The notes beneath the pieces were generated by a model, which saw only the letters and a program-made list of their open reading frames with translations, did no database searches and had not been told where the DNA came from. Below are positions 1 to 10,230 of a DNA stretch of 64,000 nucleotides, piece after piece. Numbering within the stretch: position 1 is the stretch's first letter; each line of letters starts with the position of its first letter. The stretch is from Antarctobacter aquimaris (GTDB lineage Bacteria; Pseudomonadota; Alphaproteobacteria; Rhodobacterales; Rhodobacteraceae): the NCBI RefSeq assembly GCF_900184945.1, contig NZ_FXYF01000002.1, positions 310,001 to 374,000 of the forward strand, in the 5' to 3' direction. Made by a program: the position numbers and the translations under genes.

Positions 1-686
1 TCAAGGTCTGGGACAAGCGCGAGTTCCGCAACCTCGACGACCAGGTCGAGCTGGGCACCCGCAACATCAAGGTGGCGCTGAAACGCCTGCGCCGCTGGGT
101 ACGCGACGGCGCCGAGGAAGAACTGGACCTGAACGGCACCATCCGCGCCACCGCCGAACACGGCTACCTCGACGTGGTCACCCGGCCGGAACGGCGCAAC
201 GCCATCAAGGTGCTGCTGTTTCTCGATGCCGGCGGCTCGATGGACCCCTTCGTGAAGGTCGTCGAAGAGCTGTTCTCGGCCGCCCGCGCCGAGTTCAAGC
301 ACCTCGAACACTACTATTTCCACAATTGCCTCTACGAGGGCGTATGGCGCGACAACCGTCGCCGCTGGGATGCGCAGACGCCAACCTGGGAGGTGCTGAA
401 CACCTACGGGTCGGACTACAAGTGCATCTTTGTCGGCGATGCCAGCATGTCCCCCTACGAGATCGCCTATCCCGGCGGTGGGAACGAGCACTGGAACGCC
501 GAGTCCGGCCAGGTCTGGCTGCACCGCGCCCGCGAGCATTGGCATGATCACCTGTGGATCAACCCGGTGCCCGAACGACACTGGCAATACACCCAGTCGA
601 TCCAGATGATCCGCGAGATCTTTGACAACCGCATGGTGCCGATGACACTCGAAGGGATCGACCGCGGCGTACGCCTGCTCGGCTGA
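1..686 (+). CDS. VWA domain protein, CoxE-like (3' part only)
   Basis: The gene enters from upstream of the window; the reading frame is open from base 3, so the GTG at 72 is internal and not a start. The visible part carries a metal-ion-dependent adhesion site of a von Willebrand factor A domain, LFLDAGGSM, encoded at about 213-242, and a second strand-loop with FVGDASMSPYEI. Proteins of this kind (CoxE family, DUF58/VWA group) usually accompany a MoxR-type AAA ATPase and act in assembly or metal insertion of enzyme complexes in the cytoplasm. The MoxR partner, if present, would be upstream and is not visible. The product assignment is from family knowledge; the client enzyme is unknown. Confidence 0.8.
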   Translation, partial: KVWDKREFRNLDDQVELGTRNIKVALKRLRRWVRDGAEEELDLNGTIRATAEHGYLDVVTRPERRNAIKVLLFLDAGGSMDPFVKVVEELFSAARAEFKHLEHYYFHNCLYEGVWRDNRRRWDAQTPTWEVLNTYGSDYKCIFVGDASMSPYEIAYPGGGNEHWNAESGQVWLHRAREHWHDHLWINPVPERHWQYTQSIQMIREIFDNRMVPMTLEGIDRGVRLLG

Positions 687-717
687 GCGGCACGGCGGGC
701 CTTGCCCGGACCCGGGC

Positions 718-780
718 TTCTTCTCTGTTCAAATACTCCCGGGGGAGTCGCGCCAAAGGCGCGGCGGGGGCAGCGCCCTC
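718..780 (+). repeat. Intergenic hairpin repeat, copy A of 4
   Basis: Contains ctgttcaaatactcccgggg, then agtc, a GC stem-loop (gcgcc-aaa-ggcgc) and a terminal hairpin gggggcagcgccctc. The same layout recurs at 11818, 52468 and 61582. This copy lies just 3' of the VWA gene and may act as its transcript end. Confidence 0.8.
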
Positions 781-828
781 TTCCCCGCTTACAGGCAAGC
801 GCGCCGTTACGTGGGCAGGCGTGTGCAA

Positions 829-1899
829 CTACGGCGCGAGACGCCGCGCCGCGCCCAGCGTTCCGCCGCCGACCAGGCCGTCCAGCGGCCCGTCGTAGAG
901 ACCCCGTTCCTGCAACAGCCGCTGGAACTCCACCGCCGTGTCCCGGTCCCAGTCGACCGCGCGCCCGTCGATCCGCCCGCGGATCTCGTTGACCGAGACC
1001 GCGCCGGTCTCCAGCGCCAGAACATAGTAGGACGCCGCCAGCACCGGATCGTAATCCACGCCCAGCCCGCGTTCATAGAGGAACCCCAGCGCATTGATCG
1101 CCGTGCCGTCTCCACCCTCGGCCGAGCGGCGGATCAGGGCGGCGCGCTGCGCCGGATCGGTGACCGGGCCGTCCTCGGAATACAGCTGCTTGAGCGCGCG
1201 CGCGGCGTCCTCGTTGCCCTGGGCCGATGCGCGCTCCAGCATCTCTGCCGCCTTGACCACGTCCGGCAGGCCCAACTCGTCGGCCAGGCCGCGCGGCATG
1301 CTGCTGGTGGGGTTCATGTAGATCGCGGCCAGCCGCAGCTGGGCAAAGTGATAGCCCGCGTCGGCGGACTCTTCCAGCAGCGTCACCATCTGGCGGAAAT
1401 CGCGCGAGGTGCCGCGACCCAGCTGGTACATGATGGCCAGCGTGGCCTTGGCGGGAAGGTCGCCCGCCTCGGCGGCGGTGCGGTACTCGGCCACCGCGCG
1501 CGCGTGGTCCTCCTTCACGTCACCCGTGCCGAAGTTGTAGTAGTCGCCGATCTTGGTGTGCGCGGCGGCAATACCCGCCTCGGCCGCCAGTTCGAACACC
1601 TCCAGCGCCAGCGCGTGCTGCGCGTCGCGCTGCATCAGGACCGCCACCTGGAACAGGGCCTGCGGATCCGGCTCCGGTCCGATCACCGCGCGCTCGCAGG
1701 CGGCACGGGCCTCGACCAGGCCACGAAAATAGTCGTCCACCGCCTGCTTGCTGACGGGTGCCGCCGCGGTCGCCGGTCCGGACAGTCGCACGCAGTCCTC
1801 CGCCGCGGCCTGCTTGCCTTGCGACAGGGCGGGCGTGGCCAGCGCCACAAGCGCGCCGGCCAGAATCATCTTCGTCAAGGTCTGTTCCGAACGGGCCAT
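829..1899 (-). CDS. Secreted Sel1-repeat protein with C-terminal peptidoglycan-binding-like motif
   Basis: A 356-residue protein starting at the ATG at 1899, preceded by GAAAGGAAGG; an upstream in-frame extension lacks a ribosome site. The N-terminus (MARSEQTLTKMILAGALVA...ALSQG) is a signal peptide. The body holds several Sel1-like helical repeats, for example AEAGIAAAHTKIGDYYNFG and LGFLYERGLGVDYDPVLAAS. The C-terminus (VEFQRLLQERGLYDGPLDG) resembles a PG_binding_1 repeat. Sel1 proteins are adaptor scaffolds for protein-protein contacts, often in the envelope. It is convergent with the VWA gene and divergent from the next gene. The specific partner is unknown. Confidence 0.75.
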   Translation of the reverse strand: MARSEQTLTKMILAGALVALATPALSQGKQAAAEDCVRLSGPATAAAPVSKQAVDDYFRGLVEARAACERAVIGPEPDPQALFQVAVLMQRDAQHALALEVFELAAEAGIAAAHTKIGDYYNFGTGDVKEDHARAVAEYRTAAEAGDLPAKATLAIMYQLGRGTSRDFRQMVTLLEESADAGYHFAQLRLAAIYMNPTSSMPRGLADELGLPDVVKAAEMLERASAQGNEDAARALKQLYSEDGPVTDPAQRAALIRRSAEGGDGTAINALGFLYERGLGVDYDPVLAASYYVLALETGAVSVNEIRGRIDGRAVDWDRDTAVEFQRLLQERGLYDGPLDGLVGGGTLGAARRLAP

Positions 1900-2206
1900 C
1901 CCTGCCTTCCTTTCAACTTTTAAGCGGTTCTTCACGACATCCCGGTACAGGTTGTGTCCACCCTGCACCCCATCGCGAAAAACCTCCTCCCCATGTCGAT
2001 GCGAATTGACTCAAATACAGAGTTACCTTTTCATTCCAAGCGGATGAGATCAAACCCTATCAGCGGACCCGAGGGCGCGCGCCCTGTTTTGCGGCCGGGC
2101 GGCAACAGATGAGCCGCGCCCGCAACCGGCGGCTTCCCGCCAGTCCGGAGGGGGGGCGCGCGCGGCCGCATTGTCCGCTTTACGCTTCCCGTCTAGGAGG
2201 CTTGGC
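1900..2206. other. Divergent intergenic region, 307 bp
   Basis: Spacer between the Sel1 protein (leftward) and the anchored protein (rightward). It is AT-richer around 1995-2040 than the flanking genes, where promoters for one or both genes probably lie. No recognisable operator, RNA gene or coding frame was seen. Confidence 0.5.
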
Positions 2207-3742
2207 ATGATGCAGGCACCCTTTTCCGAACCTCATGGACCCGTCGTGCGCAAGAGCTGGGTTTCCAGACTTGACGACATCGTCCGGACTCCGCGTTTCC
2301 TCGCAGCCGCGCTGGCGTTTTCGACGGTGAACGCCGCCGCCGCCATGACAGTGCTGATGTGGACCCCCACGCCGACGCAGACCGCGATCATCCCCAAGGT
2401 GACCGTCGCGCCGCTGGCGCCGCAGGGCACGCTGGACAGCGTGGTCGTGGGCGAGGTGGTGCACCGCTTGCCGCCCGCCCAGACCTGGTGGCCGCCGCAC
2501 ATGCTGCCCGAAGGGGCCAGCCACGCCGCCCTGCCCGACCTGCCGCGCGTACTGCCGCAACAATTGGCGCGCCCGCAGATCGACACCGCGCCCAAGGCCG
2601 ACACCCTGCCCGAGCCCCTGCTGGCCGCACGGCCGCGCGCCGTTTCGCCGGAGCCGCAGGCGGAAGTGCGTCTCGCGTCGCTGATGCCGACGCAGGCGGA
2701 GCGCGCGTTGCCGCTGGTGCGCCCGCGCGCCCGCCCGGCGCTGCCCGAGGCGCCCGCGAGCGCCGCCGCGCCTGATCTGAACGCCATCAACACGCTGGCC
2801 GTTTCGCTGCGCCCGCAGGTCCGTCCGGAGGGTTTGTACGTGCCCGAAACCCCGCGCCTCGCCGACAAGGTGACCCAGGAGGTCCCCACCACCACGCTGG
2901 CCGCGCTGGACCCGCAATTGGCGCCCAAGAGCCAGCGCCCGGTCTCGGGGCCGACCTGCAACACCAGGCTCGCCCGCGCCATCCCCGGCCGCAAGGGCAG
3001 CGCCTCGGCCGGCAGTTCGGTCATGTCCGGCCTGATGCGTGTCGGCGGAACCGACCGCGACCGCGCCGTCGCCCGCGAGATCATGGCGGGCAACGTGCCC
3101 TCGTTCCTGCAGGACCTGGTCCCGGTCGAGGTCTCTGGCCGCGCGCGCGACGGCTCGGCGATCCGGATCACCTTCTGCGCCATGCCCGATTACCTGGCCG
3201 TGGGCAGCGACCGCGACTTCGTGCGTGTGCCCATGGGATTGCCGGCGGCGATGCAGATCGCCGAACGGTTCGACATGCTGCTGCCGACGCGCCGGATGGT
3301 CGACCAGATCTACCGCGCCGCGGACCTGCGCGTCGCACCGATGCCGATGACGCCCGGACCGCAGATGTCGTCCACCGACTACCTCGTGCGCCACAACAAG
3401 ACCGTTGAGGGACAGGTGCGCGGCGCCTCGGTGGCGGGGCGTCTGATTTCGGGCCACAAGAAGGACCTCGTGCTGACCAACCGGCTGTCGTCCAACCGCG
3501 GCCGCGTGGCGATCTACGGCTGGCACCGCACCAACGGGCAGGCGATCCAGCCGCTCAGCACCGTCCACGGCGCGACCTATGCGGACTACAGCCACGGCGT
3601 CCGGCTGATCAGCCAGACCGCCTACCTGAACGGCAAGCCGGTGCGCCTGACCGACCTGATGGCCGATCCGGACTACGCCGCGCTGATCAGCGACGAAGGT
3701 CCGATCCGCGCCGCGCAGCTGCAACTGGCCAGCGCCAACTGA
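2207..3742 (+). CDS. Membrane-anchored protein of unknown function with Pro/Ala-rich linker
   Basis: Start at the ATG at 2207 (MMQAPF), 511 residues, 7 bases after TAGGAGG at 2194-2200; a TTG upstream at 2171 has no ribosome site. A single hydrophobic stretch at about residues 31-52 suggests a type II anchor. Residues about 60-245 are rich in proline, alanine and arginine (RPRARPALPEAPAS), as in periplasm-spanning linkers. A conserved-looking C-terminal domain from about residue 255 contains SGHKKDLVLTN, RVAIYGWHR and YADYSHGVRLI; the lone His, Tyr and Asp residues hint at an enzyme or ligand site. I do not recognise the family and assign no function. The gene is monocistronic and ends in a palindrome cluster. 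Confidence 0.7.
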   Translation: MMQAPFSEPHGPVVRKSWVSRLDDIVRTPRFLAAALAFSTVNAAAAMTVLMWTPTPTQTAIIPKVTVAPLAPQGTLDSVVVGEVVHRLPPAQTWWPPHMLPEGASHAALPDLPRVLPQQLARPQIDTAPKADTLPEPLLAARPRAVSPEPQAEVRLASLMPTQAERALPLVRPRARPALPEAPASAAAPDLNAINTLAVSLRPQVRPEGLYVPETPRLADKVTQEVPTTTLAALDPQLAPKSQRPVSGPTCNTRLARAIPGRKGSASAGSSVMSGLMRVGGTDRDRAVAREIMAGNVPSFLQDLVPVEVSGRARDGSAIRITFCAMPDYLAVGSDRDFVRVPMGLPAAMQIAERFDMLLPTRRMVDQIYRAADLRVAPMPMTPGPQMSSTDYLVRHNKTVEGQVRGASVAGRLISGHKKDLVLTNRLSSNRGRVAIYGWHRTNGQAIQPLSTVHGATYADYSHGVRLISQTAYLNGKPVRLTDLMADPDYAALISDEGPIRAAQLQLASAN

Positions 3743-3750
3743 GCAGGACC

Positions 3751-3837
3751 CAAGCGGCGCTGACGCCGCTTGAAAGCGGTTTTTAAACCGCTTTCAACGC
3801 CTTTGCAAAGGCGTTCAAGGCCCTTGCAAGGGCCTTG
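3751..3837. repeat. Four abutting perfect palindromes
   Basis: Hairpin 1, 3751-3772: CAAGCGGCG / CGCCGCTTG with a 4-base loop. Hairpin 2, 3770-3797: TTGAAAGCGGTTT / AAACCGCTTTCAA with a 2-base centre. Palindrome 3, 3796-3815: AACGCCTTTG / CAAAGGCGTT, no loop. Palindrome 4, 3816-3837: CAAGGCCCTTG / CAAGGGCCTTG, no loop. Practically every base is in a stem. It lies 8 bases after the stop of the unknown anchored protein, so terminator or mRNA 3'-protection activity is likely, but a single hairpin would suffice for that. Confidence 0.85.
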
Positions 3838-3865
3838 GCCCCGGCCGATCCGTACCAAACAGAAG

Positions 3866-3893
3866 CACCCGCCCGCGGTTTGCGGAGCGGGTG
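3866..3893 (-). terminator. Hairpin terminator for the FGE-like gene
   Basis: Read leftward, CACCCGC pairs with GCGGGTG around a 14-base loop and is followed by CTTCTGTTT. It lies 27 bases beyond the stop of the leftward FGE-like gene. Confidence 0.5.
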
Positions 3894-3919
3894 TTCGTGT
3901 CAGATCGCGACGTGGAGCG

Positions 3920-4912
3920 TCAGTTCACGTCCTTGAAGCAGCGGAACCCAAGGTGGTAGTTGTGATGGCTGTCCTTGGCCATGACCTTTCCGCCGTGCCA
4001 GAACGGCGCACGCCAGCGGCTCCAGTGGGTGTGCGCGCGCACCGTGTCCCAGATGAACCAGCTGCCCTTCATCTCGGTCACGCCCAGCGTCTTGCTGCCC
4101 CGGCTGGCCATCTGGTCGGGCGACAGCGGCAGGTTCATGTGCTCGGCCGCGTTGCCGTCCAGGTCATAGACACCCAGCGGGCTCTTGCACGCCGGAAAGC
4201 TGCCGGCGGGATAGGTGTTGGACCCGCACCCGTTGAAGCTGCCACCGTCGCAGCTGCCGCTCTTGAAGCTGCCGGTGGCGCAGACACCGGACTTCCACTG
4301 CGGCCCGATGCTGTAGCGCGCGCTGGACTGGTACTTGGCGTTGTGCGCCGCGCGCGCGGCCTGCACGCTCATGCCAAAGAAATAGTCCGGCGGCGTCAGC
4401 GCCCCGTGCGAGGCGCCTTCCCATTCATGCGCGTCACCGATCCGCTTGCCCTCGGCCCAGCACAGTTCCGCCGCCTCACGGGCGCGGACCCAGGTCACCG
4501 GGTAGGCTAGCGGCACGTTGGGCCATTCGAACATGTCGGCGCAGACCTTGGCGTCCGAAGGCTTCTGCGTCGCCGGATCGTACAGCGGCGCCATGTATTT
4601 CTCGCCGCAGATCTTCTCGAAATCCTTGTTGCGGTAGTACTCCAGCGCCGGCGCGGGCAGCCGCGCCTGGGCCTGTTCGGGGGTCAGGGCGTGACGCGTG
4701 ATCGCCGGGTTGCCCTGCCCCATCCAGGGCGCGGCGGCAAAGATCTGGCGAATCTTCGCGATCTCTGCGTCGGTCACCCCGCGCGCCGCCTGCATCTGGC
4801 GGAACATCGCCTCGTTGTTCTGTTGCAGGGTCTGGGCCGCCGCCCCGGTCACCCCCGCACAGACCGCCAGCACCGCCGCCAGGGCCGCGCAACGCACACC
4901 AGCTCGCTTCAT
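3920..4912 (-). CDS. Secreted formylglycine-generating-enzyme (SUMF1) family protein
   Basis: A 330-residue protein starting at the ATG at 4912 (MKRAGVR) behind GAGGGG; a GTG at 4927 overlaps the upstream stop (GTGA) and is an alternative coupled start. A signal peptide ends near AGVTGAAAQ. Diagnostic SUMF1-fold segments are PVTWVRAREAAELCWAEGKR, YDLDGNAAEHM, MKGSWFIWDT and the terminal HLGFRCF. The family includes sulfatase-activating enzymes, but many members are structural or have other chemistry; the paired catalytic cysteines of FGE are not evident. Unusual is a Cys/Gly/Ser-rich insert (GVCATGSFKSGSCDGGSF) with five cysteines across it and its flanks. It is the second gene of a two-gene unit with the 578-residue secreted protein, which may be its partner. 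Confidence 0.75.
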   Translation of the reverse strand: MKRAGVRCAALAAVLAVCAGVTGAAAQTLQQNNEAMFRQMQAARGVTDAEIAKIRQIFAAAPWMGQGNPAITRHALTPEQAQARLPAPALEYYRNKDFEKICGEKYMAPLYDPATQKPSDAKVCADMFEWPNVPLAYPVTWVRAREAAELCWAEGKRIGDAHEWEGASHGALTPPDYFFGMSVQAARAAHNAKYQSSARYSIGPQWKSGVCATGSFKSGSCDGGSFNGCGSNTYPAGSFPACKSPLGVYDLDGNAAEHMNLPLSPDQMASRGSKTLGVTEMKGSWFIWDTVRAHTHWSRWRAPFWHGGKVMAKDSHHNYHLGFRCFKDVN

Positions 4913-4923
4913 GGGAACCCCTC

Positions 4924-6660
4924 TCACTTTCTCAGCAGGTAGATGAAATCGCGGTTGTCGGAAAAGCCGACAAAGCGCGGGATCGGCGTGCCATCGCGGC
5001 GGCGCGAGTCGATCTCGGCCATGCCGCGCACGATGTGGTGCGGGATCACGTCGCCGTTTTCCTGCGTGTAGACCGCCATATAGGTGTGCTCCTGCGAGTT
5101 CATGTCCAGCAGCATGGCATAGTCGCAGCCGTAGGACTGGAAGGTCCGCGCCATGCCCGACGGCGTGACGGTCGAGAAATAGGCGTAGATCAGGAACGGC
5201 CGCCCGCCCGCCATCTTGAAGCAGGTGCCGCCGCGCAGGGTGCGCAGGTCGGCCTCGGCCGAACCGGACCAGTTGCCGCCCAGCCAGCTGCGCACCTGCG
5301 CGCCGGGCACGCCGTTCTCGATCAGCGGCACGCCGTTCTGCCGGGCGTAGCGGATGCGCGGCAACAGGGCATCGTCCTCGACCGTCCAGGTCCGCATGTG
5401 GATCGACCCGTCGTCCAGCACGAAGATGGTGGCCAGGTCCGGCACCAGCTTGGAAAAGATCACGCCTTCGGAGACAAAGCCGTAGTGGTGCCCGCCGTAG
5501 GTCGAGGCCATCTCGGTCGCGCGAAAGGCGCCGTGGCTGCGCTTGAACCCGGCGGCAAAGGTCGCTGCCACGCGGTCCGTCTTGGACGGGCTCAGCATGC
5601 CCGAACGCACCAGCGGCGCCGAGGTGTCAAAGCCGTCCGGCCCCGGGATGCGGTAGTTGATCCCGCCCGCCGCCGCCGGGCGCTGCGACCATTCCAGCCG
5701 CGGATGCTCGGTCCCCGGCTCGAACCCCAGCTCGAACTGTTCGAGGTCGAAGGCCACGAGGTACACGTCGGCGCGGCGCTCGACCCCGTCCAGCCCGTGC
5801 GTCTCGCCCGGGCGGCTGAGGATGTCGCCGGCGATCATGCCAGGCTGCATCGCGCTGGCGTAGACCCCGGGCACGTCCTTGACCGCGTACCAGCTGCCCG
5901 CCTCGACGCGGCCGCCTTCGGCGCCTTCGAGGTCGAAGTTGAAATAGGTCTGGAACACCGGCGCGCTGTCCAGCTGCGCCTTGCCCAGCGCCTGCACCGT
6001 CTCACCCGCGTCCGCGCCGACGATCACCGGACCGGAGTTCATGAAGGCATCCTCGTAGAAGGTGCCCTTGATCAGCCCGACGATGCTTTCGCCGAACACC
6101 ACGTGATCGCGCAGGAATTCGGCCACCGCCTCGCGGTTGGTCGAGTTGCCGCGCACCTCGTTGCGCAGGTAGACGCGTTCGTCGCAGATCGGCGCGTAGG
6201 GCAGCCCGCGGTACTGCGCCTCGTCCAGCTCGGGGCGGCGCCCCGACCAGGGCGCGCAGCGCATCTCGGTCGCCTCGCCGCCGATCACCAGCGTGGGCTC
6301 GTCGCCGGGCGCCAGCTGCATGGTGGTGTTCTCCGGGTCGGCCAGTTCCAGGTGGAACTGCCGGGTGGTCGACCAGTAGCCCGTCGAGCTGACGGTCAGC
6401 ACGAACCACGCGTTCACGCCGGGGTTCAATGAGACCAGCTCATAGCTGGTGCCGTCCGCGCCCTGCGCGGTCTGCGTGGTGCGGAACGGCTGGATCTCGA
6501 GAATGCTCTTGCGGCGCACCTCCTGGTACTGCTCCATCTGCAGCGCCCGGGTCTGCGGATCCAGGACCCCGCCCGCATCTGCCATCGCCTGTCCGGATTG
6601 AATCATGAGCGCCAGCGCCACGCCGGCCGAGATGTCTTTAACCAAGGATTTGGGTCGCAC
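4924..6660 (-). CDS. Secreted protein of unknown function, co-transcribed with FGE-like protein
   Basis: A 578-residue protein with a GTG start at 6660, behind GAGAGGA at a spacing of about 5. It begins with a signal peptide (SAGVALALMIQSGQAMADA). The remainder is soluble and rich in aromatic and beta-forming residues, with no transmembrane segment and no catalytic motif that I recognise. Short landmarks are NAWFVLTVSSTGYWSTTR, RYARQNGVPLIENG and the terminal FSDNRDFIYLLRK. Its stop overlaps the next gene by four bases (GTGA) or lies 11 bases before its ATG, so the two are translationally linked. A shared envelope role is inferred; no function is assigned. Confidence 0.6.
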   Translation of the reverse strand: MRPKSLVKDISAGVALALMIQSGQAMADAGGVLDPQTRALQMEQYQEVRRKSILEIQPFRTTQTAQGADGTSYELVSLNPGVNAWFVLTVSSTGYWSTTRQFHLELADPENTTMQLAPGDEPTLVIGGEATEMRCAPWSGRRPELDEAQYRGLPYAPICDERVYLRNEVRGNSTNREAVAEFLRDHVVFGESIVGLIKGTFYEDAFMNSGPVIVGADAGETVQALGKAQLDSAPVFQTYFNFDLEGAEGGRVEAGSWYAVKDVPGVYASAMQPGMIAGDILSRPGETHGLDGVERRADVYLVAFDLEQFELGFEPGTEHPRLEWSQRPAAAGGINYRIPGPDGFDTSAPLVRSGMLSPSKTDRVAATFAAGFKRSHGAFRATEMASTYGGHHYGFVSEGVIFSKLVPDLATIFVLDDGSIHMRTWTVEDDALLPRIRYARQNGVPLIENGVPGAQVRSWLGGNWSGSAEADLRTLRGGTCFKMAGGRPFLIYAYFSTVTPSGMARTFQSYGCDYAMLLDMNSQEHTYMAVYTQENGDVIPHHIVRGMAEIDSRRRDGTPIPRFVGFSDNRDFIYLLRK

Positions 6661-9462
<2,802 letters not shown>

Positions 9463-9468
9463 CAACCG

Positions 9469-9493
9469 GCGCGCCGCCTCAGCCGCGGCGCGC
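9469..9493. terminator. Bidirectional hairpin between convergent genes
   Basis: GCGCGCCGC pairs with GCGGCGCGC around a 7-base loop. It starts 6 bases after the reductase stop and overlaps the last codons of the leftward GNAT gene. No T-run follows, so termination would need help. Confidence 0.4.
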
Positions 9494-10060
9494 GTCCTTC
9501 ACCATCAGCAGCCAGTCGGCATAGGGGCTGTCCCAGTCCCCGCGCACCACCGGCCTGCGCCCGCGCTCCGCGAACCCCAGGCGGCGGTAGAACGCCTGCG
9601 CGCCCAGGTTGGTATCGCCCACCGTCAGGCACAGCCCGTTCGGTCCCTGCCGCGTCTCGGCAAGGCGCATCAGCGCCAGGCCCACCCCCTGCCCGCGATG
9701 CTGCGGGAATGTGGCCACGAGGTTGATCAGCCCACACCCGGGCGCCGTGTTCTCCAGTTCCGTCAGCGGCCGGAACATCGCAGGCGCGTCGGGCCGGATC
9801 GGCTCCGGGGCCGCAGGCGTCCGGTCCAGCGCGATGAACCCTGCCACCCTGCCCTGCACCTCGGCCACCCAGAGCCGCGAAAACGCCGGCCCCGAATCCG
9901 GCGCGGTCATCCGCGCCACGATGAAGTCGTCCACCGCCGTCCCCTCCGGCGCAAAGCTGGCGAACAGCGCGCGGACAAACCCCGAACTGGCGATGTCGAT
10001 CAACGCCAGCAGCGCGCCGGTATCCTCCGGCGTGGCCTGGCGCAGGGTCGGGTCCGGCAT
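9479..10060 (-). CDS. GNAT family N-acetyltransferase
   Basis: A 193-residue protein starting at the ATG at 10060 (MPDPTLRQ) behind AAAGGA. The acetyl-CoA-binding motif A is visible as INLVATFPQHRGQGVGLALM (Q/RxxGxG/A), followed by the motif-B-like TNLGAQAFYRRLGF. It transfers an acetyl group to an unknown amine. It stands alone, convergent with the betaine oxygenase pair and divergent from the MttB-family gene, so a role in the same pathway is possible but not shown. Confidence 0.85.
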   Translation of the reverse strand: MPDPTLRQATPEDTGALLALIDIASSGFVRALFASFAPEGTAVDDFIVARMTAPDSGPAFSRLWVAEVQGRVAGFIALDRTPAAPEPIRPDAPAMFRPLTELENTAPGCGLINLVATFPQHRGQGVGLALMRLAETRQGPNGLCLTVGDTNLGAQAFYRRLGFAERGRRPVVRGDWDSPYADWLLMVKDARRG

Positions 10061-10230
10061 GGGCGAGGTCCTTTCCGTCAAGCCGCGTCGATCCGGCGGT
10101 CCGCCCGCAGCCTAACACGGCGTCGATGACGCGCCATGGCCGCATGTCGCTTCCTGCAACGGGGCTTCGGAAATCAGCACGTCCACGCGCAGCGCCCCGG
10201 TCATGATCCCCCCCAACAGGAGGACCCGCC

